A DNA stretch of 64,000 bases, taken from assembly GCF_026230105.1 (NCBI RefSeq), contig NC_079479.1:11667734-11731733 (forward strand), in the 5' to 3' direction. The DNA is from Diorhabda sublineata. Its lineage: Eukaryota > Arthropoda > Insecta > Coleoptera > Chrysomelidae. Every line of letters begins with the position of its first letter. The stretch's first letter is position 1. Made by a program: the position numbers and the translations under genes. Of this stretch, positions 15,001 through 27,000 are shown piece after piece. The notes under the pieces are model-generated. The model was given only the letters and a program-made list of their open reading frames with translations. It was not told the origin of the DNA and made no database searches.

Positions 15001-18000
15001 TTTTTCGGTCCAATAACGATAATTTTGTCGGCTTACGAAACCATTTAAATAAAAATGAGCCTCATCTGAAGAAAGGATGTTGTCAAAAGTTCAAAATCGA
15101 TTAAGCATTTCTTCAGCAGTTTTCAACCTTGTTCCAAAGTCGGTACTTTTTAATTCCTTTGTTAACTGGAGCTTATAAGGATGCAGTTTAAGATCCAACT
15201 TCAAAATTCGCTGTAAACTTCGTAGCGACAAGTTTAAAACCGCCGATCGCTTCCGAGTATACAAATGCGGATTTTTTCGTACTGACTCCCTCACCCTATC
15301 AATATTGTCTGTGGTCCTGGACGTTCTTGGACGACCTTTTGTTGGTGGTTTAAACGTGGAATCGATCTCTTTAAAACGCTTAATCCATATTTCAATTGAA
15401 TTTGTACTCGAAGCTTGCATGGCATGGCATGGCTACTAAAACTCCACGAGTGCAACTATCCAATCACGCTAGGCTCCCCCGGCTACGCACCGTTTTCCTC
15501 ACGAAAAAAAAATGATACAATATTGCGCCATCCTGTATACAGCTGTTTAACTTGAGAATGTTCAAATGGATATATAGACGGGCACTTTCAATTTATTAGC
15601 AACAATCAATTCGGTCCAATTTCTGGCCTTTAATAAAATATTATTTAACATTCACAACGTCGTCATTAGTTTATAACGAAATTCAGTAATACCTAGTTTG
15701 AATACTGCAATTGTCTAATAATGAAATTCCACCCCCCACCCTTTATTCCAAATAATAGTTTTTTTATTTCAGATTGTCCTATTGCTCTTCGTAGGATATT
15801 TACAAACTACCAATATTTTCGATATATTTGAAAACAACCGTATTGCTATCTTTGGTCATGGACTTCATATGGAAAGTGGTTTCAAAATTGACAAAGGTTT
15901 TCTGGATGGTTCTCCAGAAGTAGAACGACACCTGTCAAGTGATAAACATGAAGGTGGTCAACAAGGAGTGGTCAACAAGTAGGTGAAGGAAGTGATGAAC
16001 AAAGAAAAGGTGCTCAATAACATGTAGGTGGTTTACATAGAGGTGGTCAACATGGAGGTAATCAACATAAAGGTGGTGACCATAGAAGTGGTCGACATGG
16101 GAGTAGTCAACATGGAGATAGTCACCATGGAAGTGGTAGAAGAGGAAGTAGTCAACAGAAAAATAATCAACAGGGGGGTATTCATGAAAGAGAGGATCAA
16201 AAAGGAAATGGTCAACAGAAATGTAATCAGAAAACGAGTGGTGGACAAGAAGGTGATCAACAAGGAAGCGGTCACCAACGAGGAAGTGGTAAACAAGAAG
16301 ATAATTATCGAAAAGCTGGTAGACTAGAAAGTGGTCAACAAATTGGTCGATCAAATGGTCAACAAAGTCGTTAGAAGAAGGTGCTATTATCGTGCTTTAA
16401 GTTTGATAAATTTCAAATTATTGAAAACTCTTATAATCGAATAACGTTACACGAACAAAACGGAGTTTCTGTAATGTACTCGTCTGATGCTCGCCTCGCT
16501 TCGCTCGTCTCGCAATTTTCAGACTCGTCCAACAAAGTAGCACTTTCAGTCCTTGGCATATAAATAACTATTTCACAAAAAAATTTACAGAAATGCAAAA
16601 ATTTTCTAAAAGAACGTCCGGAAATAATAGAAAAAAACTGAGAAAGGTAATGTGAAATAATCCCAACTCAATAATACCAAAAAAATCAAGTATTGGTCAG
16701 GAAATATTTGAACGAAAATAGAAAGCTCCTCTATAATTACAAAATTTCATGGCTTACCAAAAATTAATTAAGAAACCTTAAGCCTACGTCCAATCATTTT
16801 ATCCATAGAATCACCCAACGGAAAAATTGGACAATTCGTCACCCATAAACTTACACTGGCATACAATAAAACATGTTTTTCGTAAAGTATTCTTTTGATT
16901 TTGCATTGTTTTTCAAAACTATCAGCTACTTACCAACTATGTAATCATAAGTTTAGACGTTGTATAACTTTCTACAAACATTACGGTTGACCTAGTAGCA
17001 TTTCAACACACGAGGATTTAAAAAGTTATTATTTTAGTTTTGCCTTATTTCGGATCTTGTGAAACGCTAGTAAATGATAAGCTTTGTTTTATACAGAGTG
17101 TGCCAAAGAAACTTTCTTTTTGAAAAAACTTCCAAGCGGTGAGTTGGGGAACTAGAGGAGGGGAGCGCATCCGAAGTCTCCAAGTTTGTCCTCCCTCTAA
17201 TGAGTTGCCATTATGTTCTAGTCGAGAGAGCAACGGGCATTCGCCGTTGAGAGTTACTTTTCTAACAATCGCCAATTGTTTCCACACAACGTACTTTCCG
17301 CACTCGTTTTGAAATTCCTCTTCCCAGACTTGTTCCTGGCCGTAATTCAATTCTGTAGTGGGTTACAAGAATTGACTGAACGCGATTTTGTTGCTCGTCA
17401 AAACGCATGTGAAGTGCAGCTTGACAACCTGCCTGAAGATTCGGTCGTTTTTTTCGGTGACGAGGCTTCACATTTCGGGCAACAAACGAAACATGCGTTA
17501 TTGGAGTGGCGGAAATCCGCGCAAACTTCACCAGAAGCCACTTCATTGCGAACGAGTTACTGTCTGGTGTGCGATATCGGTAATGGGAATAATTGGTCCT
17601 AATGTTTTTGAAGAAAACGAACGTGTGTAGTTACCGTGAATGCAGCTCGTTACAGTAACATGAATAAATGAACGTTAGGAACGTGTGGTTTCAGCAAGAA
17701 GGAGCTAGAGCACACACAGCACGAGGCCCAATGGATTTGTTGCGACAACATTTTCCCGGTCGCCTCATCTCTCTCAGAGGTGATCTCGCATGGCCAGCAC
17801 GCTCTCCAGATTTGTCTCCATGCGATTTTTATTTATGAGGTTATTTGGAATCACTGGTTTATAACAATCGACCACGGATCATTGCTCACTTGAAGAGCAA
17901 CATTTGTGATGCCATTGATATGCTGTTAAGAGTGGAGATGAACTTCCGAAATCGCCTAAATCGGTGTATACACAATCGCGGACATCATTTGACAGATGTC

Positions 18001-21000
18001 ATATTCAGCACTGAATGAAAAAAAACTTAAGACATTGTATTCTCAAATAAAAAAAAATAATTAAAAAAATATCTGAAGTACTTTTGTTTTTATTGACGTT
18101 TCAAATAAGGAAATGTCTCTGGCGCACCCTGTATAAATGAGATCAACTTGATAAATCGTATAATGAACAATACTCACTCTGCCAACCAAGGATTCGTTCA
18201 AATATACTGTGCCAGTTTCGTTGTCAATTCTGAATGGTAGTCTCACGTATTTACCATCAAATGATATTGGTTCGAGACTATAAGTAAGAACTTCATCGTC
18301 AGTATCATCTCCATGTGCTTGTGATATTTTAGTACCGACTGTTTCATTTTCACGGAGGTTCCAATTTCTGTCTGCTAACCAAACTGAAGGTGGTGTATTG
18401 TCAGCTAGCTGGGTATTTCCTGAAAAAAAAAACATCTTCAATTATAACGAGATTTTCTCCGACATATTCATTCTATTGCTTATTTTTTATCACAAATGAT
18501 TTGTTTGAGCCTCGCAAATAGACCTCAAAATGGGTTTATTATTTTTGTTAGCTCTAATACGTTTTATGTATACAATCAGGTGCCACCTAAGCAACTTTAT
18601 TGTTGTTAATTGTTGACCAATCGAGAGGAATAACAAGTCACTATCTGTAGTAGTTAGTAAAAAATACTGAATGGGAGAGATATCAACGTTCTAAACTATA
18701 AATTTACTTTTAAAAACCGTTCATCCAAGATACTGGGTTCGATCGTACCGTAAGTTTTTCAGGCAAGTTTTCAGTTGCAATGTATTTGACGCAGATCATA
18801 TCTGCAGTTCAGTGTTTTGTAACTTTCATAAGACTTTTTTTCTGCTTTTTCGAAAAACTATTTCAATTAAAATAAACGTAATTGGCGCAGTCAGTATGAT
18901 TCGCATAAGCTGTGCAAAAATCGAGTTGTTAATAGGAACCATACGTACCTTACTCGTTTCAAACACTTATAGTGAGTTACAGTGGGTTCCAGAAGAGAAA
19001 CCCAGGAGACCGAGAAGAATAAATCAAAAGGTAAAAGAAGAGAATGTACATGCGCAATAAACTACAAAATATTTAATAATACTCTAAAAACTGAGAGCTT
19101 GGAAATTTTCACCAAGAGGTCAATAAATCACAAAAGGGCACAGTTAGTTGCAAAGAATCTTATATAAGGGATAATGAGAGAGTGCTGAATAAATAAGAGA
19201 GAGCACTGAAAGAGGAAAAAATGTGGGTCTCGTGAAGGAACCAACAGATGAAGTAATCTTGGAAAATTTGAAAAACTTAAGAGTGTAGGAGATACTAGCA
19301 GAAATTATTAAATACGGCGGGAGATAACCATAAGAGAATGGATAAATTAGAATAAATGCCTGAGAGATGGAATAATTCAATAATATATCCATTTAGTATT
19401 TTCTTATTCCAAACTGCTATTTTTTGTTCAGTTTAGTAGTACTATGCCATTTCATAGCACAAGTCGTACATTTCTTGGACCAGTCTTTCACATCGTTGGA
19501 GCTGTTTATTTAATAAAACCTTCAAAATCCTTCAAAACCCTTCAACGAACTCGCTGAAGTGTTTTCTTCATTTCCAGATGCCCCTTCATGGACTAACGTA
19601 TATCTTCTTCAGTACGTCGGCTACTCTCGTACATCGTTCTCTATGATTATTTTCAAAATGCCCCCCTTTCCAACACAAAGGAGTCTCACTGAGCTCAATA
19701 TGCTAGTGCTGAGCTAGTGCCGGTGAAAATCTTGCCAGATAAGTCGCCGATTTTTTTCCTTCCATTGCCGATTAATTTTTAGGTGAGCATCATTCTCCTG
19801 ATCTTCTTTGATACTTGTGGGTAACCATTCTTCGTTAACTGTAGTTCTTGAAACTACGGCTTTCTAAGTTTCGGCTTTATTGCGTCGGACAAGACTGTTG
19901 GGTATAAGGTCCAGACAAGGTGATCACTGTAGTAAGAGAGATGGTTGCAATCCTGGGTCGGTGCTGCCTCCTTGTAGGTAACTCGTCCTAGTTTCACCTC
20001 TGACTAGACGACTTTGTTGTTTTCGGAAGTTCTTGGACGCTTACACGATCTGCGTGCATGCCCTGCACTGGCTTGCTACAATTCCGATATTTGCTCTTCC
20101 TTAGTTTCTTGTTAACCATAACTTTCAGTAAGTTGACGATCTGGACCAGTTTTTTCTCGTCACCTTCTTCTTTTATAGTTCTATTCTCATTATATTCCAA
20201 AGCCTTCGTGGCTGCATCATATTCAAGAGCAGCAGTCAGGGCATCTACCAAAGTTTTCAGATGGACTAAACGAAGCGCCCTCTGGACGTCATGGTCGCGC
20301 AGGACATTAATAAATATCTGGATGTCCGAACATTGGATTGGTACAAATGCTCTATATTATTTTACCATATCGCATGTCCAACCTTCTTTAGCTGAACGAA
20401 GTTAGTTTCTTCAAGAGGTATCGTTTGGAATACATCTACTACTTTTTCTTTATCGAATCAATTATTCACCCTATCGGCTACCTCAAACTGTAGAACGTAA
20501 TTTGTCCAAGACGTCTTGCCGTCGAACGTTGATGCCTTGCCTCATGTAAAACTGTCGTTGCCCTTGATCTTGATTAGTGTTTATATTTTGCAGGATTTCT
20601 CTCGATTTTCTTCTCTAATTCGCAATCTTTTTCTCTAACTTTCATATTTTCTCATCCATCGTTCTTATTTTGTTCTCGATATCCGATTTTAGAGATGAAA
20701 TTTTCGTCTCAGCGGCAATGTCGGTTTTAGTGATAAATATTCGGCGGAAATGTCGTCCTTCATGGTCAAAACCTTCTCGTCGATATTAGCTGTAATATCG
20801 TTCTTCATAGTCGAAATATCGTCATTCGTGGTAAAAATTTTTTCGTCAATATTGGCCGAAATATCATTCCTCATAATTGAAATATCATTTTAGAAATTGG
20901 CGAGATTAAGGTGGACGACTCGTCTTTGAATAGAAAGTTTCTGGATCAAATCCGTCACTTACCAGAGCCACTTTGAAACAAGTCTCTTAATCATGTTTCT

Positions 21001-24000
21001 GACACTATTTATTTACAATACCCCGCACCTGGCATCAATGTCATGTTTTTCTTATTTATTTACACAATTCCTATTCATGGGGTGAATTTATAAACACTGT
21101 CTCTTACGTCCTTTATTAATTTAAACACTATACACTATTATTTCTGCTAAATTTATGTGACAAAATTCATGAGGTGATTACTTGTAAGAAATTAGGATGA
21201 GTCTTTCTCATAACAAAATTTTTTAGCCCACCCCTTTCCCCAGATTAAAAAGTGGTGACTGAAATTTTCAGAGAAGCTGGAAACTTAAAATTCTGTATTT
21301 TTTGTGGACTTGCAAAGGACTAACTATGGGTATTTTTTCAATATGTCTGTTACATTATACAAGGGTGAAATTAACCCTTATTTTATTTTATATCAAAACT
21401 TGGAAATCATAGTTTTATATAAAAATATTTTTTTTCCAAAAACAATAACTGCAAAGACAAAAAAATAAAAATCCAATATTTATAATTTTTTCAATAAATT
21501 GAGTGGAGAGAAGTAAAAAACTAAAATGTAATACAATTCATAATAATTGATGGAAATAACCATCTCTAACCAAAATTTATAAATGTAGGCTACGTGTCAT
21601 GGAGTACCCTACACATTCAAAAATTTGAGATATATTTCTTATAGTGTCATATGAAAGTTACTGCCACAAAAGTCACTTTTTAGAAAGATAATTTATTTGA
21701 ACAGCAAAACGACACCATTAACAATTAAAATTACAGTGTACAATATTAATTATTGATCGATCTTATACTCAAAAAAATGAATGCAATTATAAACTGAAAA
21801 TATGTAACTCAGCAATAAAATATTTGTTGAATTGCAGATCAGCAGCTTATGTTTGTTATGACGGTTCCAGGTTCAATACCATACAGGGTGGTCCAACGAA
21901 AAGTTTGCACCTAGCTTTTCTCCTTTTTTGTAATTAAATTCAAAAATTTCGGACACGTCGATTTTGCTTTTGAAGAGGACACATTTTAAACATATTATTC
22001 GATCTGCGCATAGCGGGGGTGATTAACAACCCTAAAATTTTATGCTACTAGCGGCTATACGGCTAGCTTGGTAAAAGAAAAGGGTACATTAATTTCAATA
22101 CTTAGAAGAACAAGACTACTATCCCACGATAGTATAGATTCAACAAGAGGAGTTAAAATTCACAAAAAAAGAGAACTGCATTCAAATGTTTTTGCGCTTA
22201 CTGATCCTGCATCAAGGCAACCACCCGTTACATTAGTATCATACATCCCTCGTGAAAAACCAAAAAAGGTGCTTATGTTTTTATCTACTCAACATTCCGA
22301 CGCAAAAATCAATGCTGAGTTGACGTGCACTTATTTTATAACTCAACTAATGTAGGAGTCGAAAAGAAGTTGGCCAATGTCTTTATTTTTCACTCTAATT
22401 GATATTACGTAATTTAATGCCTTCACAATGTTTATTGAAAGCATACCAGCTTGGAATAGCAACAAAACAAATCGGAGGCTAATCTACTTACAACAACTAG
22501 GACTTGGTCATGTAATAACATTGGTTGAGCAAAGATCAGAAAATATAAATGGACAAAATCGTTCTGAACAACATTCGAATGCAGCTCCAGAGGCAGGAAC
22601 AACAGGTCGATGCATTTTTGCTGTTGCAGAAATCACCAAAAAAAAATTCCAAAAACTTCAATAATTGGTAGCAAATGTAAACGTTTTTGTTATTTATACA
22701 TAATAATTTACAATCTATAAAAAGCGGTAGTACACACTAAATAGTTCGTAGCACTTTTTATCCAGCCTTGGTACAACATGAAACCAAAAGTAGCTTGGTC
22801 TTCCGAGGGTTAAAATGGTGCTCCATAATCTCATGGAAATTGTAGTCTGCCTAGTGTGTGTGTGCTAGTGTACCTAGTCTTTAAACAATACAATCTGAAA
22901 AATTGAGGTTTTTGTTGCTTTTCGTGTGTTAACCATTCACAAAATCTTAGTCATTAAGGAAAATCTCAAGGTAAAAGAGGTTGAATATGTTGGAATCGTA
23001 TGACATTCTCTACATCTTTAGTGTTTTCAACTCAATTTACTGGAAAATATTATGATTTGATTATGATTAGTGCTTATTTTTTGTTCTCTGGAACTATTGA
23101 TTTTGGGAAAAAAATTTAAGAATAAAAAAAATTCTAAAAAACAAGGATTTTGATTTATAATTGTATTTCAAGAAACTTCATCTTGAAGCAAAGTTTTTTA
23201 ATATAAAATAAAGTAAGGGCTGCTGCTACTTTCAACCCCGTATTGAAGCAGGAATATTGAAAAAGTACCCGTTGTTAGTCCTTTGTGAGTACACAAAAAT
23301 TACCCAATTTCAAGTTTCTAGCATTACTGAAATTAAAAAAAAAAACCTATTTTAGTCACCTTTTAAGGTGATATCTCGGAAACTCATATTAATTTCATAC
23401 GAGCAATCACTTCTTAATTTTGTCGAACTAACTTAGAAACACCCTGTATCCACAGACTCTTCACATTCTCAAAAACCCCAATATTAAATTGAAATCCAAA
23501 TTGGTTCTATCCAGAACAAACCGACACAAGTGTTATTAAAAAAAAACCCAAATTTTATCTGAATTAATTTGTTTGTGATTTATAATGAACACACCACGTT
23601 TTATAAATGAATACCGGACCTTCTAAGTGACCTTGAGATTCAACAAAAGTCCATAAAATCTGTTATTGGTAACTTTCACTTGTTTCACTACAGTGGTGAC
23701 GCGTCTGTAGTCCTTCTTTTGATTGTTTGAATGTTAAACAGAGTAGTGGTAAACTATTTGGTATGTGGGATAGCTCGGAGATAACGGTTTTAATAAAATA
23801 ATAATGACGAATTATCGTAGATGTGTAGATGATTAACACAAACATAAGCAGAACGAAAGTCATTAACAATGAAAAGACGAGAAAATTCTACATTTTCAAA
23901 TATGATCATACTCGATTATCCCAAAAAAAATGGAAATTTAAATTAAATTGAATACTCAAGTGATAAGTAATAGGTAAAGTTATTACTACACGTTCAGACA

Positions 24001-27000
24001 GAAGTAATATTTTCATTAACACAAGGGGTTTGATGATTAGCAAGATAGAGAAGATTGCGTCATATGATTAAATGAAATCTACTACTGAATATGAAAATTA
24101 AATAAGAATCAGAAAACTTGGACATGTGCTAAAATTAAAATTATACGCATAGGTCACTTGTCGACAAAAATAACCTGAGAAATATGAAGAACTCATATTA
24201 ATAACGATATAAGCAAAGAAGATGGGAAAGTACAATATACATTAAGAAAGGTTTCAGAGAAGGACAAAAGGAATGTAACAAAATTTAGCAAATTTAAGAC
24301 AGATGACGACGAGTGGGAATAAAATAAAATAAAAAGAAACTAATCCATGTTACTCAGAAATAAGAAAACAGGTACAAAGAACCAGCAGTAGCAACAAATG
24401 TTGGGATAGTGAAATATATAATGATTCAGCAACGCTGAGGGTTAAATAGCGATACGTAAATACACTCGTGGTCAAAAAAACGCACTACCCCGATTTCTGA
24501 AAATATTTTTTTGTTTAATAAATTTTACTTAATATTGCTATTGTCTAACTTCTTCTCAATCATTTTGACTCAATAATAAGAAACAAAGAAAGAAAACGTT
24601 GCAATAAAACCAAATTTTCTTAAAAATAAAACTTGCTTTCTAAACAATAATGTTCCTTTTTTAAAAACATTCTCCTGGGCATGCTTTCAATTAGGTGCCG
24701 TATCACTTCTTGAGGTATGTTCTTCTATTCCTCTAATGCCACTTGCTCAAGCTCTTATAAATTTTGAGGAGATGAATTTCGACGACGAATGCGGCGTTTT
24801 AAATTGTTCCAGAAATGCTCGATAGGATTCATATCTGGACTTCTTGGTGGCCAGTCCAGAGTATGAATTCCTACTTAGTTTAGGTAATTCAGAGGATCTG
24901 CCGCAACGTGTGGTCTAGCAGTATCATGCATTAAGCGAAAATCATCACCAAAAATGGCCCAAACGGAACGACGTGATTTCCAAGAATGTCAGTTATGTAT
25001 CTTACTGCGTTGAGGGCGGGTCTAGGAAGAGACACTAATTCTGCGCGGGCATCAAAACAAATTCCTTCTCAAAACATGATAGATCCTCCTTGGAACGGCT
25101 CCTTGGGAATGATACAAGACTGCGCAAATCTTTCTCCTCGCCGTCTTCAAATTTGATAATGTCGGTCTGGACCTCTAAGACTGATTGTTATCTCATCAGT
25201 AAATAAAACTTGGCACCAATTTTCTAAATTCCAATCTAAATATAGTCTAGCAACACGATGCTGCCTGGCACGATATTTACATTTCGTACTTCTCGTAAAA
25301 GGCTGTTGAGCTCGACACTTGTCATTGACTGATTTCTTAACTCAATTTAATTGCAAAACGGTCATCTCGAAAAGTTAAAACTGAAGGACGTCCATGTCCA
25401 GACCTCCTAGAACGTGAACCAGTTTCTCAAAATCTTTGCATCAATCTGCCAATGGTTGTGTGGTGTACGCCAAACAGATTTGCCACTTTACGATAACTTT
25501 GTCCCATTTTTTGTTTAACTAGTCTCGAGTGTAACACACCTTGATTGCCTTAAATTACTGCTGTCCACAAGTTAGTACAACAATAGAATGAAAGAAACAT
25601 TAAAATAAGCATAATACAAAATTTTAAAAAACCACAAAAACAGTGTTACATTTTATCGCTAACATTAGAGATACTTTAACTTTTTGTAAAAGAAAAAAAA
25701 ACCAAAAGATTAACACTTTAGGTTTTGATATTAAATAAGGGGTGGTGCGTTATTTATAGCCACGAGGTTATATCAGAAAAGGACAAGAAATGATTAAAAA
25801 TTGGGAAACAAAAGGGGGGGAAACGTTTTGAAATTTTAACCTGGATTATAGAAGAACTGTTTGTATTGGCTTTAAAAACTCTAGAGATTATAAGAAAATA
25901 TATTACATAACATTTTAGTCTAACAGAAAATGAAGCAAATGAATACCATAAAAAATATGGAAATAGACTTTTTTAAACATTGGAAACTACGATGAATGTT
26001 TTGAAACAAAGTTCATTGAAAATAAATGCTAATCCAACATATAATACATTTTGAGACAATATCAGACAATTTAGGTTATAATAAAAACCGAAAATAGTAT
26101 AATAAACGTACATGCGTCAAAGGAAAATAAAGACCTTAGTTTAAAAACTGGATTTCACTAGGAAATAAACAGATGAAGTTCAATGTCAACATAGATATGG
26201 GAGATAATAATTCAAAAATCGTATACGAAGATATATATTAACCTGTAACAAGGGATAATATTACACCTGAAAACTAATAAAAACGGATGATATTGAATAG
26301 ACTACAAACATTATGATAAAGTGCAATAGTCTCAATTAATTTTTTACATAATCGAATTCTTGTGACGAAATTGTCGTCCAAACGTTGTGAAACATTTTGC
26401 ATTTTATAAGGTTGGAATTTATATATAACTGTGAGGCTTCTCTTAATGATTCGTGAGACATACTCCTTCATTTCTTTTTTTATTAACGACGAAACCATTT
26501 TCACTAAACAATTTTCCATAAGTAAGAATAATTTCAATTTTTGATGAGGTGTATCCAGCACAATTACAAAATTACGAAAGTATGAAAAATTATTCAATTA
26601 GCAAAACTCATTCAAATCAAGTTTGGCGTTAAAAAATGCTATCGGAAATGATGAATAAATAATTTTTCAAGAAAATTCTGGGTTACGCAGTTACATATAT
26701 TCTTACAATAATTTTTTATTAAATAATATTATTCTTGATTGTTTTGTTGAATATTAGAAGTAGAATACGATTATAAATCACAAGATGTATTACAATTTTC
26801 ACCAAATTTCTCGCATATCTAACTAATTTTGGAGATAATACGAAATGAATTAACAAATAAAAATTCATTGAATGATTGGGTGATTACTTTTCAAACAAAA
26901 CATTTTAAGAATCAATATTTATAACACTGGTCAATAGTGGTTTTGGTGCCGAAGATTTTGGAGGTAATTTCTTATGAATTTGATGCCCTGAATGCAAATA

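Noticed and set aside
16028..16354. Val/Glu-rich and Ser/Thr-rich frames overlapping the Gly/His/Gln-rich remnant
   Set aside because: They are other-frame shadows of the codon repeat; the Gly/His/Gln-rich frame has the coherent pattern.
18812..19167. Plus-strand frames as a gag gene after the primer-binding-site-like motif
   Set aside because: No recognisable gag features; only the primer-binding-site-like motif is listed at low confidence.
23663..23869. Minus-strand 68-codon frame starting MLMTFVLLMFVLIIYTS as an alternative Cad96Ca first exon
   Set aside because: It has a hydrophobic start, but no GT donor gives the phase-1 end required by the next exon. The 29585-29639 exon fits better.
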